From the NCBI GenBank assembly GCA_027924585.1, contig BSBM01001383.1:434001-498000 (forward strand): a stretch of DNA of 64,000 nt, read 5' to 3'. Position numbers and translations under genes: made by a program. This document shows, piece after piece, positions 36,065 through 46,329 of the stretch (position 1 is its first letter; every line of letters starts with the position of its first letter). The notes under the pieces are model-generated. The model made no database searches and was not told the origin of the DNA. It saw only the letters and a program-made list of their open reading frames with translations. Origin of the DNA: Larix kaempferi. Taxonomy: Eukaryota > Streptophyta > Pinopsida > Pinales > Pinaceae.

Positions 36065-36469
36065 TGTTAGAAACCCATGTCAACCCTTCTATTTACTTTT
36101 TTAGTATATTGTTGTTGGACGCATATGCTTTGTAGGTCGTCCTGTAGTATTTTTTTATCCATAGTTTGTATTATTGTTGTTGGACGCATATGCTTTTTAA
36201 GTCGTCCCGTAGTAATTGTTGATCCATATTTTGTATTAGCCCATGGTTTGTATTGACACATGGTATTGACCCATGGTATTGGCGCTTAGATTTAGTATAT
36301 AAGTTTGTGTTGAGACCAATGAAGGTACCATGGAGTTATTTGTATTGAGCTTGCTCAAAGGAGGTTGCCCCCTCGAAGTGGCATGCGATCAATATAAAAG
36401 TGATTCTGAGTTCTGTTATTTCTGCTATCTCGTTTGTTTTCATTAATTAATTATTGCAAGTTCTTCACA
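36065..36469 (+). repeat. 3' LTR of the plus-strand gypsy derivative
   Basis: 405 bp from TGTTAGAAACCC to AGTTCTTCACA, preceded by a weak purine tract (AAGGAGCAGTGGA). Most differences from the 5' LTR are C/T or G/A changes. Confidence 0.9.
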
Positions 36470-36662
36470 AATGGCCTGGCCCAAAGGTGCCATCCATGTT
36501 TGTCGAGAGAGTTCATGATAGTCAAAATATCATACAAAAAACCCCTGTCAACAGAGGGGAGAACCAACAAGAAATTGACAGAGTTCATGGTCTTAGCAGC
36601 ATTATGCTGACTGCATATACATAGAAGGGAAAAAAGACAAAACAAACAACAGAGAAACCTGC

Positions 36663-37421
36663 TTAGAGAGAAGCTTGTTGCGTCTCCTCCAGAATAGGGC
36701 AGCTGTAAGGTGCATTTTCCTTCCACGCCTTATCTGAGATCAGGGTTGCATTCTCCTCCACAGAAACTGAAGAACCAGGAGCCGTTACAGGCTTGACGGG
36801 CAGGGGAGCAGTTTTCCTTGGCATCACGGGGACGAAGGCAAACTGCTCCTTGCGAGTGCGTTTCGCCAGTATAGGGCCCAGGGTACAAGGAATGGGGAAG
36901 GAGGTCTGAGTCTTCTCCTTACCCTTTGGCTGAGCTTTGCTGCGTGTCAGGCCCGTTGAGTTGCCACCCGGGTTGAGATTGTCCAAGCCAAGTGTAGAAT
37001 TTAGGGCAGCCGCCGACGAGGTGGCTCCAGGGGTGGTGCTTCCAGAGCGAAGGTTGTGGCCAAAGGAATGGGTGGGAGCATAGGAGTCCCAGCTTTGAGT
37101 GCTATGCAAGGTGCGAAGAGTGGTAGCCCAATTGGGCAGAGTGGAAAGCAGAGATTGGGTTGCCTGGTGTGTAGAGACCCAGTTGGATTGCATGTTTTCC
37201 ATTAGCTGCCCCATCATATTCTTAATCAACCAGTACGGATCCCAAGCCGGTTCTTGTTGTCCGGGTGCCATGGTTTCTACCATGATCCTAGCTTCCCAAT
37301 TGTCCAGCAGCAGTCGAATTGGGATGGAGATAGTTGGACCATAACCCTGTCGTAGAGGAATTTCTGTCTGAGCAGTAGCTTCCTTCGTGCTTTTGGATTT
37401 AGCCCCCTTAGGTCTTCCCAT
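36663..37421 (-). CDS. Unknown basic protein ORF inside the LINE-like retroposon
   Basis: A 252-residue frame from MGRPKGAKSKSTKEA to a stop at 36663. The same frame is open to 37637, but the added 72 residues look less protein-like. The GRPKGAKSK start resembles an AT-hook or other basic DNA/RNA-binding tail. The middle is Trp-, Gln- and Ser-rich (WDPYWLIKNMMGQLMENMQ) and the C-terminal half is low-complexity and proline-rich. No known domain is recognised; it does not look like the usual plant LINE ORF1 with a zinc knuckle. Lack of stops suggests young age or past constraint. It might be a LINE ORF1 or a captured host gene. Confidence 0.5.
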   Translation of the reverse strand: MGRPKGAKSKSTKEATAQTEIPLRQGYGPTISIPIRLLLDNWEARIMVETMAPGQQEPAWDPYWLIKNMMGQLMENMQSNWVSTHQATQSLLSTLPNWATTLRTLHSTQSWDSYAPTHSFGHNLRSGSTTPGATSSAAALNSTLGLDNLNPGGNSTGLTRSKAQPKGKEKTQTSFPIPCTLGPILAKRTRKEQFAFVPVMPRKTAPLPVKPVTAPGSSVSVEENATLISDKAWKENAPYSCPILEETQQASL

Positions 37422-37859
37422 AGTAGCCACGGGAAAGGTGATACTAACACGGGAGTGCACTTGCAGGTAGTTGAAGTCGCATAGAATTTCGAGCGCGAAG
37501 AGAGAAATGCTGAGAGCATGAAGAACCTGAATAATGAGATGTCCAGAGTGCCTCATCGAACAAGCAAACGGATGAACGGTGTCTTGAGCCCTGGGCCTCT
37601 GGTTCATACACAGGAGGTTCCCCATCATGGTGGCCAAAGAGGTTGAGGCGACATTGAGGACAGGCTTATTAACTAGCCTCAGTGTTTAACGTCGTTTCAG
37701 TGACATCAGCGTGGCTGTGCGTGTGACTATGTGTCACCAGGTTGCAGCCATATGGCCTTAGTGTGGAGCTGGCACCCACATCCGGGGATTTAAAGGGTAG
37801 ACTGTTGGAGACATAGACATTGTAAGATTCTCAACCAAATTTGGACTGATTTTTGCATT

Positions 37860-40800
37860 AACTACTTATGTATTTTGGTTTGGGACTTTTATCAAACAGT
37901 TGGTATAATGCTCTGATATCACTGTCATAACCCCTCTCACTCCTGCTAAGATTTTTCGTGGAATGTTGTTGTGTTTTTGGGCTGAGACTTCCGTCAAACA
38001 CTATGACAAAAGTACCTCTAATTCCACTGTAGAATTCCCCAACCAATATAGTATGATTTTTGCTAGGCTTTGCATATTATGTTTCAGATCTCATACATAA
38101 AGATATTCAACATTGAATTGGGACTCATAAACATTGTTATTATTGCACTTAATATCATAAAATTCCCTTAGAAAATATGTGAATCTACAACAATATACTA
38201 TCAACTATTACAATAGTCAAACAAGATCAATAACATTCATATTTTTACAATGTCTAAAATGTAGGTGAAGATGATTGTTATAGCTGCCTTAAGGTTGAGT
38301 CTGCCCTTTTTTAACACCCCCAAATGGTTGTGGACAACCCTTCATTTACAACCCCCTCTTGGTAATGGAAAATCTCCTTTGGGTGTCACGCTTTGACTGA
38401 TTCTCAGCACTGTCTACAACTAGATCTGATTGATTTTTGAACTGACTGTTCTTAGCACTGTCTACAACTAGATCTGATTGATTTTTGAACTCACTGTTGG
38501 AGTGTTTTTGGTTTGGGACTTTTGTCAAACACTTTGGATGCAATTGTTATAATACCCCTGTACTATCCAAAATCTAATATGACTGATTTATGTGCAGTTT
38601 TTATAATGGGTTTCACTAGTTTTACTTATTTGTTTCGAAACTCACACATGCCAACATTTGACCATTGAATATACACAATAAAATTTGCGCTTTAATGGCA
38701 GTCAATGATGGAAACAACCCTTAAATAAAAATGAAAGTACATTCTTAATTAACAGTTGTTATAACAGTCTAGTAAAGGGAATAAAAATCATATTTACATC
38801 AATATCCCAAACCTCTAGGTGTAGATGGAAGCTGCAATTCCTTTAATGGACTACAGTTCATTTACAATCCCCTCTTGGTAATGTACAGTCTCCTGGTGTC
38901 ACGCCTTGATTGATTCTTGGCACTATCCACAACTGGATCTAATTGATTTTTGAACTAACGGTTGGAGTATTTTTTGTTTGGGACTTTTGTTAAACACTTT
39001 GGATACAATTGTTATAATACCCTTGTACTATCCAAAATATAATATGATTGATTTATGTGTGGTTTTTATGATGGGATTCACTAGTTTTACTAATTTGTTT
39101 TATAACTCATGCATGCCAACATTTGACCATTGAATATACACAATAAAATTTTCACTTTAATGATATTTAATGGCGGAAACATCCCTTAAATCAATATGAA
39201 AGTACAAACTTAATTAACAGTTTTTACAGCAGTCCAGTAAAGGGAATAAAAATCATATTTACATCATTATCTCAAACATGTAGGTGTAAATGGAAGTTGC
39301 AACTCCATTAATGGACTACAATTCATTTACAACCCCCTCTTGGTAATGGATAGTCTCCTTTGGGTGTCACACCTTGACTGATTCTTGGCACTATCCACAA
39401 CTAGATTTGATTGATTTTTGAATTGACTATTGGAGTATTTAAGGTTTGGGATTTTTTTCAAACACTTTGGATAAAATTGTTATAATACTCATGTACTGTC
39501 CAAAATATGATATGATTGATTTTTGTGTGGCTTTTACGATGGGTTTCACTAGTTTTACTGATTTGTTTAAGAACTCACACATGCCAACATTTGACCATGG
39601 GATATACACAATAAACTTTGCACTTTAATGGCATTTAATGGTGGAAATAACCCTTAAATAAATATGAAAGTACATACTTAATTAACAGTTGTTACAACAA
39701 TTACAGTTGTTACACAGTAAACATTTGACCATTAAATATAAACAATAAAATTTGCACTTTAATGGCATTTAATGGCATAAACAACCCTTTAACAAATATG
39801 AATGTACATACTTAATTACATTTGTTACAACAGTTATAGTTGTTACACAATAAACATTTTACCATTGAATATACACAATGATCTTTGCACTTTAATGGCG
39901 AAAGCAACCCTTAAATAAATATGAAAGTACAGACTTAATTAACAATTGTTACAACAATCCAGTAAAGGGAATAGATATTATATTTACATCAATATCTCAA
40001 ATTTGTAGGTGTAGATGGAAGTTGTAATTCCATTAATGGATTGTAGTTCATTTACAACCCCATCTTGGTAATGGACAATCTCCTTTGGGTGTCACACCTT
40101 GACTCATTCTTGGCACTATCCACAACTAGATCTGGTTGATTTTTGAACTAGTTGTTGGAGTAATTTTGGTTTGGGAATTCTGTAAAACACTTTGGAGAAA
40201 ATTGTTATAATACCCCTATAATATCTTAAATCTGATATGATTGATTTCTATGTGGTTTTTATGATGGATTTCACTAGTTTTATTGATTTGTTTAAGAACT
40301 CACACATGTCGACATTTGACCATTGAATATACACAATAAGATTTGCATTTTAATGACATTTAATGGTGGAAACAACCCTTAAATAAATATGAAAGTACAA
40401 ACTTAATTAACAGTTGTTATTGTTCATGGAATAGAGGTGTAGATGGAAGTTGCAGTTCATTTACAGACCCCTCCTGGATTGATAGTCTCGATTGGGTGTC
40501 ATGCCTTGACTGATTCTTGGCACTCTCCACAACTAGATCTGATTGATTTTTGAACAATTTGTTGGAGGATTTTTGGTTTGGTACTTTTGTCAAACACTTC
40601 GGATACAACTGTTATAATACCCCGTACTATCATAAATTTGATATGACTAATTTTTGTGCAGTTTTTATGATGGATTTCACTAGTTTTAATGATTTGTTTC
40701 AAAACTTAGACATGCCAACATGTTACCATTGAATATACACATTAAACTTTACACTTTAATGGCATTTAATGGCAAAAACAACCCATAAAATAAATATGAA

Positions 40801-40890
40801 AGTACAGACTTAATTAACAGTTGTTATAGCAGTCCAGTAAAGGGAATAAAAAACAGATTTACATCAATATCTCAGACCTGTAGGTGTCGA
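37860..40890. repeat. Tandem array of about 460-bp units
   Basis: The landmark TAGGTGTAGATGGAAG or close variants occurs near 38261 (diverged), 38817, 39281, 40005, 40434 and 40880, giving spacings of about 556, 464, 724, 429 and 446. The long spacing holds an extra partial duplication (39695-39895), and the first unit an internal 50-60-bp duplication (38400-38495). Shared words include GGTTTGGGACTTTTGTCAAA and CATTTGACCATTGAATATAC. Only short decayed frames occur. It looks like a small satellite cluster. Confidence 0.85.
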
Positions 40891-41066
40891 TTTTCCCCTT
40901 ATTTCCACTTTCACCTTCTTTTGTTGTTGTTTTCATTTTTACCCTTTTCCACCTTAAATTAATAAAAGTGACTTTTCCACTCTCATTAAATAATATAAAA
41001 ATACTTTTGATATTTCCCCAAAGTTACTTTATAACACCCTTTCTCTAATTTAATTACTCAATGTCA

Positions 41067-41212
41067 CTTTTTAATGTTGTTTTTCTCCCAAGTGACATTA
41101 AATAATTAATTAATCCCCATTTTTATCGACTATAGCCTACTTTTTAATGTTGTTTTTCTCCCAAGTGACATTAAATAATTAATTAATCCCCATTTTTATC
41201 GACTATAGCCTA
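41067..41212 (+). repeat. Perfect 73-bp tandem duplication
   Basis: Two copies (41067-41139 and 41140-41212) appear identical by eye, starting CTTTTTAATGTTG and ending ATAGCCTA. Identity implies a recent event, or an assembly artefact. Confidence 0.85.
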
Positions 41213-42075
41213 CGAGAATTAAATAGGTTAATGAGTCGCCCTCCTGAGGTGATCATTTGAAAAGGGTCATTACAAACATGCAACTCACAAGTTGCAAGGC
41301 TCATAGGATGCATACATTCCGTCGGCGTGCACGTTGTTAGGCTTGATGCTCCTCCATCAAAGATTGCGACCTGATCAAACATGATTATTTATGTTGGTAT
41401 TTATTCATATTATCTGATAATAAGCAAATGATTTTTAAATTTGAAATATCTTTCAATATGTACGACTTTTGTGGAGTCTAAATATTTAGTCAACATTACA
41501 AGTTACGTCACTTTAAAACTTGATCCCATGTGTAGGATGTGCATGAGTGCTTTGCATTATTTCTAGAGTAGAGTTAAGAAAGTGGCCTCTTTTGAAATAC
41601 TTTAAAGTGAGATAGATTTGAAGGTAAAATATCCTGTGAATTTTAGGTTTTGTAGTCACTACTCTTCTTTCTTGGAGTATTTTGAATTATTTCAAGAGTA
41701 GAGTTAAAAAAGTGGCATCTTTTGAAATGCTTTCTAGTGAGATAGATTTGAAGGTAAAATATTCCTTGAATTTGAGTTTATAAGAAACGCATTAGTTGTC
41801 GAATTCACCAAGTGTGTCTACAATTGTTTAGTTTAAGATAGACTTTCCCCAACTCTATTAATGATAAAAATGAATAAAACATACAAGTTTTCTTAAAAGA
41901 TAGTTTGAAGCCTTGAATTAATTCAGTAGTACCAATTTATGTAAATCAGATCTAAATAAGATTAAGATTAAAATATAACCAAACTGAGTCAACCTAGAAC
42001 AAATGATTCCACCATAATTATTGTATTGAAAGTGGTGAGGTTCTCTATAGCCTAGCATGTGGGAGATGTTGTCAA
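41213..42075. other. Non-coding stretch with a 140-bp direct repeat
   Basis: Units beginning ATTATTTC(T/A)AGAGTAGAG start at 41556 and 41696 and share GAGATAGATTTGAAGGTAAAATAT. Otherwise AT-rich with no convincing gene. It ends at the inferred 3' end of the LINE. Confidence 0.6.
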
Positions 42076-42369
42076 TTTTTTTGTTTGTAAGTAAGCATTG
42101 AGACCTTCTATTAATAGTGTACAAATAAGAGAGTTACAGAGTGTTTTATGGCATTACATCGCACCACCGCCCTTCCCATGTTGGGAAAACAAAGCATTAA
42201 TGTTCTCCACAAAATAATACAACCAAAATATATCAAAACACTCGCCTGATGACCACCAAACCAACAAGTTTCCACACTAGGCTTGCTATGCCTACATCTA
42301 AAATGTATACCATTACAAAAAGTGTCTTGCATCAAGAAACAAACAAGAAAAAGGGACTAAGCTTAGACT

Positions 42370-43290
42370 ACCAATGACTTCCATATCTCTTCGGCTCAGA
42401 GTGTTGAGGGATCACTTGCAGACTTGGTTGCCTAGTTCCCCGCGTCCGTTGAAGTCGGAGCATGATACGCCTCCACAACATCTTCCAGCGTTCGCAGGCC
42501 GACCAAGCTACTCTGCTGTTGGCATCTCATATCTGCGATTGCTTCTCAGATCTCCTTCACCAGTTGGTCCCGAGCATGGATTTCTCGAGTGAGCAATATT
42601 CTCACTGCCCAAAAAGGATTGGTCGATATCAATCTCCCTTGATGAGACTCAATTTCCCGCTGGAGGGATACTTCCATGTGCGCTATTTTAGCCTCGGTGG
42701 TGCTCAAAGTCTTTGCGAGGTACTGAGCTTCCCAGTTAAAAGCCAGAGAAGGAACATCCTCAGGCACATTCGTTGCCTGGTGCGAAGTCCCTTCCTCCGT
42801 ATTGTGATCCCTCTCACCAATGCTTCGTCAAGAGCCTCTATGGCTGTGCATTCGCAAATGAGGTACCATTATACACAGGAATAGGGTCCCCGAGGTAAAA
42901 GAGATGCCTCCTGTGTGCTGCAACCAACCGTTCCTGTATTGCATGAGAAAAAACATAATGCCCAGCCAAGGAAGGTGTCCAAATTTACAAGTCTGGGCGG
43001 TCCTTGAACGGCTTAGCATCACGACCTTTAAATGTCGAGGCATATGCGCAGAATTGGCCATTGTACAGACCCTCAATTCACCGTACCCGATGATCTTTAC
43101 CAAATCGTCCCAGCCTGGGGTTCCGCATGAGTCATCTTTGTTGAGCTTAGATCCCTGAGAGAGCTTAGTCCTTTCCCTCGCGTTGAAGCCGGTACATATG
43201 CGATTACCTCCCTTCATCCTTCCATCCATCCTCGTCCGATCAATGATTCCTTCAGCTTGAGGCGAATCAAAACGGGGCTGTCGTATGATC
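42370..43290 (-). other. Unrecognised region with broken coding-like frames, LINE 3' portion
   Basis: Minus-strand frames 43292-42828 and 42767-42546 include a helix-rich segment (TTEAKIAHMEVSLQREIESH) that could form a coiled coil. No family is recognised. They may be a degraded extra domain or 3' UTR of the LINE, or host sequence. Confidence 0.35.
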
Positions 43291-43293
43291 ATT

Positions 43294-43573
43294 TGATACG
43301 AACCGTTACACCAAAGCCTCGAGATGTTAGTGAAGGCTGCCCACTAGGATCTTAACATCCCACCACGCTCCGCAGTCCAGACTCTGGGCTGGATGTGCGC
43401 CCATACGGTGGTGTCCCCTTTGTGCCATACGAGCCTTGGGCGAACACTGCAATGCCGACGTTGCCACCCGCTCTGTGACTTGAACCTGGGTGGAGGCTCT
43501 GATACCAAATGATACGAACCGTTACACCAAAACCTCGAAATGTTAGTGAAGGCCGCCCACTAGGATCTTAACA
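43294..43573 (-). mobile_element. TRIM/SMART element, 280 bp, TSD TCATT
   Basis: Two 64-bp terminal direct repeats (43294-43357 and 43510-43573) run TGTTAAGATCC...CGTATCA on the minus strand. Perfect TCATT duplications lie at 43289-43293 and 43574-43578. A primer site TGGTATCAGAGCC (43507-43495) starts two bases after the 5' repeat, and a purine-rich GTGGTGGGA precedes the 3' repeat. There is no coding capacity; it must depend on enzymes from other LTR elements. It fits terminal-repeat retrotransposons in miniature of the SMART type. Confidence 0.92.
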
Positions 43574-43586
43574 TCATTTAAGTTAC

Positions 43587-44120
43587 TGTTGGATTTTGTG
43601 CAACTTCATAAGATATTATTTATTGTATTTTATTGTACTTGATTGTACCTCCTGAGGGAGATGAACTTGATGTATTTAATTATGTAAAAACCTTGAAAGA
43701 ATCAATGTAAACCTTGGGATGAAAAGAAAGCAAAAGAAAATTATTTATTGCTCCCCAAGAGAAGTCGACCCAATTAGGGAATTTTTTAGTTTTGCACTTG
43801 TATAAATAAGAAGTGAGTTCACCTCATTATTCACTCATGCAATCAAGACAAGTTCACATTATCCAGAGAGAGAAGTTCGCACTGCAGCAGGAAATGAATA
43901 TTTTGGGGTTTCTACATTTTGGAAAACATTTCCCTCTTTTCTCTTTTATGATTGTACTCTGATCTCGGAATTATCATCTCTATATGAAGGTTGCTGGGTT
44001 TTCTCTCGTTTGGTTTTACCGGGATAAACTCTGTTGTTATTGTTTTGTGTTTTGTCTTTCTTCTAGTGATCTTGTTTATGGATTTGAATTATTACGTTAT
44101 GAATGTATGAAAAAATAACA
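43587..44120 (+). repeat. 5' LTR of the copia element
   Basis: 534 bp from TGTTGGATTTTGTGC to AAAAATAACA; directly followed by the primer site. Confidence 0.92.
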
Positions 44121-44134
44121 TGGTATCAGAGCAC
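44121..44134 (+). promoter_or_regulatory. Primer-binding site, tRNA-iMet type (copia)
   Basis: TGGTATCAGAGCAC immediately after the 5' LTR. Confidence 0.92.
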
Positions 44135-44502
44135 TACTAGAAGAAGCCATTGTCGGGAACATTCTCAGAACCCTGTCGGAACTAGGGTTTCATCTTTTGA
44201 AGTCTTCACTCAAATTTTTGGAAGAAAAAGAGCCTTGGGAATTTCGCTCTAAGGAGGGGCATCTTTTGGTGAAGACAGAATTCAATTATGAGAATTTCCA
44301 ATTTTTTACCTAATCCTACAACTGCATCATAAATTAGGGTTTCAGGTTTTACCTACTTTTCTCCACAGATTTGGATCAGCCCTACCTCATCTCAACTCAC
44401 CTTGCTAGGGAGCATCTACCTGTGGAATCAGTTTTTCAAAATTCCAACTTTCATTTTTGACCTAGCTCCCGCTGGGGTTTCTGGTCCAGATCTGCAGTCA
44501 AG

Positions 44503-45396
44503 ATGATTGGAATGAAGGTTGAAGATTGTCTGGAAGGGGTTTCCAACTTCATCTCTTGGAAGTCTAGGGTTATACTTCTACTAGAAGAAAATGATCTCTT
44601 GCATATTGTCAATGAGATGGTTCTAGAACCAGAAGCCGAAGAAGACAAATCTCGCTGGAGGAAGAATGATGCTAGAGCAAGAAGGATTTTGGTGGACTCA
44701 GTTAGAGATCACTTGGTTCCTCAAATCTCAGGTAAGAAGACTTCTAGAAATATTTTCAAAACCATAAAGAAGTTGTTTGAACATAGTAGTATCAATGTGA
44801 CACTGACATTGAGGAACCAACTATCAAATATGAAGATGTCCAAGTCTGAATCTATTGCCTCATATTTCATGAGGACCACGAAACTAAGGGACAAGCTTAG
44901 TACTAGTGGAGATCCCATTGATGATAAGGAGTTTGTCATTACTACTCTAAATGGTCTCCCACCATCCTGGGAGCCTTTAATTCAAATTATAAGCGGTAGA
45001 TCCAAGCTACCCAAATTTGATAAGCTATGGGAAGATTGCACTCAGGAAGAGACAAGAATAGAAGCAAGACAGAGACTTCATGGCACTCAACCTGAGGAGA
45101 ATCAAGCATTTGTATCCCATGCCAAGAAAGGTAAGGGAAGAGGAAGAAAGTTTTACAAACACAAGCACCAAGATATGAGATCTAGTCCTCCTCCAGATCA
45201 GAAGAAGGAGAAGAAGGATTTGTCTCAGATGCAATGCTACAGGTGCAAGGCATATGGTCACTACGCCAATAATTGCCGAAGTTCAAACAAAAGGAAGCAT
45301 GAAGCCTCAACTGCTAATGTAGAAGAAGACCATCATCACAAGAAGCCAAGGGATGATGATCGTTCGGATTTCTTCTTTTATCTCTCTATATGTTGA
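44503..45396 (+). CDS. Copia Gag polyprotein
   Basis: A 297-residue open frame from MIGMKVEDCLEG. A copia-type Gag domain (UBN2/DUF4219-like) is seen in GVSNFISWKSRVILLLEEND, DHLVPQISGKKTSRN and the YFMRTTKLRDKLSTSG stretch. NGLPPSWEPLIQIISG is the usual end of the domain. A basic linker leads to a zinc knuckle CYRCKAYGHYANNC (CX2CX4HX4C) that binds the element RNA. It stops at 45396 (TGA), where copia normally continues to protease in one frame. The DSGAS protease site is not found downstream, so the junction is probably a deletion. Confidence 0.9.
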   Translation: MIGMKVEDCLEGVSNFISWKSRVILLLEENDLLHIVNEMVLEPEAEEDKSRWRKNDARARRILVDSVRDHLVPQISGKKTSRNIFKTIKKLFEHSSINVTLTLRNQLSNMKMSKSESIASYFMRTTKLRDKLSTSGDPIDDKEFVITTLNGLPPSWEPLIQIISGRSKLPKFDKLWEDCTQEETRIEARQRLHGTQPEENQAFVSHAKKGKGRGRKFYKHKHQDMRSSPPPDQKKEKKDLSQMQCYRCKAYGHYANNCRSSNKRKHEASTANVEEDHHHKKPRDDDRSDFFFYLSIC

Positions 45397-46200
45397 GGAG
45401 ATATGAAGATCCAGACTGCAAGAACAAAAGTCTCTCATGGTTCCCACAAGAAGGCAGTGGGAACCCACACACAAAAACAATAAGAGATAAGTATTTGGTT
45501 TTCTTGCTTTATATGTCTTCATAACTATTTTATGCAAATCTATCGGGATATGTGTTAAGAAGTTGATATAGTTTACCTTGTTATATTTATTATGCATATG
45601 AGATACACAACACTTCATGAACACATGATGGAGCTAGTCTAGATGATATCTCCTTCCTGCATGCTTAGAGTAGTGCACACTCTTGATGGCATGTTCTAGT
45701 GGAGATAGCAGACATCTAGATAGTTCCCAGATGTGTTTGGTAGACATGTTTATGATTGTTGTGTTAAAGTATTAGCCAATATGCTTGTGTAAACTATTGT
45801 CATTGCATTGAAATAGACATTGGTTAAATTCGATTATGCAATGCCACTGATCATCAGACCCGATTTGACTTGTACGGAAAAGTCCATGTGATATGGCCTA
45901 CAAGAGAAGGATGATGAGACTTGTTCCGATGAAGAAGTGATGGAAACATGAATCCCGTTGATGTTCAACAGGAAGCTTCTAGGAATATGACTCTCAGTCT
46001 AGAAGGATGACCTCGAAGGAAGATTTCATAGAAGTCAAACCATAAGTGGGCCACCTTTAGATATTTGGTTGTCTAGTCTACATACATGTGCCCAAGGAGA
46101 AAAGAACGAAGTTAGAACCTTCAGGCTAGAAGGAAATTTCGTGGGACACAGTGAGTCTTCAAAGGCGTACAGAATCTACATCCCAGGATCCAGATAGATT
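45397..46200 (+). other. Degenerate copia internal region, protease/integrase lost or decayed
   Basis: Only scattered short frames occur where protease and integrase should be. VHVIWPT-like and TYVPKEKRTKLEPSG-like scraps suggest decayed integrase or linker sequence. Length and content indicate deletions relative to a complete copia element. Confidence 0.45.
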
Positions 46201-46329
46201 GAAGTCAGTAGGGATGTGACCTTTGAAGAAGAGATGGCTACCAGGAAAGGAAGAGGATCAGACATGGAGATCGATGATGAAGAAATTCTAGAACCAAAGG
46301 AGATGAGATCATCTCCCCCTCCAGTTCAA

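Larger units (their letters stand above)
31965..36469 (+). mobile_element. Complete non-autonomous Ty3/gypsy element (deletion derivative), TSD AATGG
   Basis: Two 405-bp LTRs (31965-32369, 36065-36469) are flanked by AATGG (31960-31964 and 36470-36474). The tRNA-iMet primer site is at 32372-32385. gag, protease, part of RNase H and integrase ends are present. RT, the integrase core and the integrase C-terminal domain are missing. The LTRs differ at roughly 22 sites by eye, so the insertion is not very recent. It sits inside the LINE-like retroposon. Confidence 0.9.
31898..37787 (-). mobile_element. LINE-like retroposon (1.38 kb) with 19-bp target duplication, interrupted by a gypsy element
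   Basis: The identical 19-mer ATTTAAAGGGTAGACTGTT lies at 31879-31897 and 37788-37806. The minus strand ends in a short poly-A (plus-strand T run 31898-31903) after a tail with TTTTGTACTCTTATTAATC, similar to LINE 3' ends. Removing the 4505-bp gypsy element and its 5-bp duplication leaves 1380 bp. It contains one ORF (36663-37637) and a 3' UTR, with no RT. It is either a non-autonomous LINE derivative or a retroposed transcript. Confidence 0.75.

Noticed and set aside
42462-42884. Plus-strand ORF of 140 residues
   Set aside because: No domain, and it overlaps better-supported minus-strand LINE-related frames; a shadow.
43495-43507. tRNA-Met gene piece
   Set aside because: Only the 3' acceptor complement is present, beside a terminal repeat; it is a primer-binding site, not a tRNA gene.
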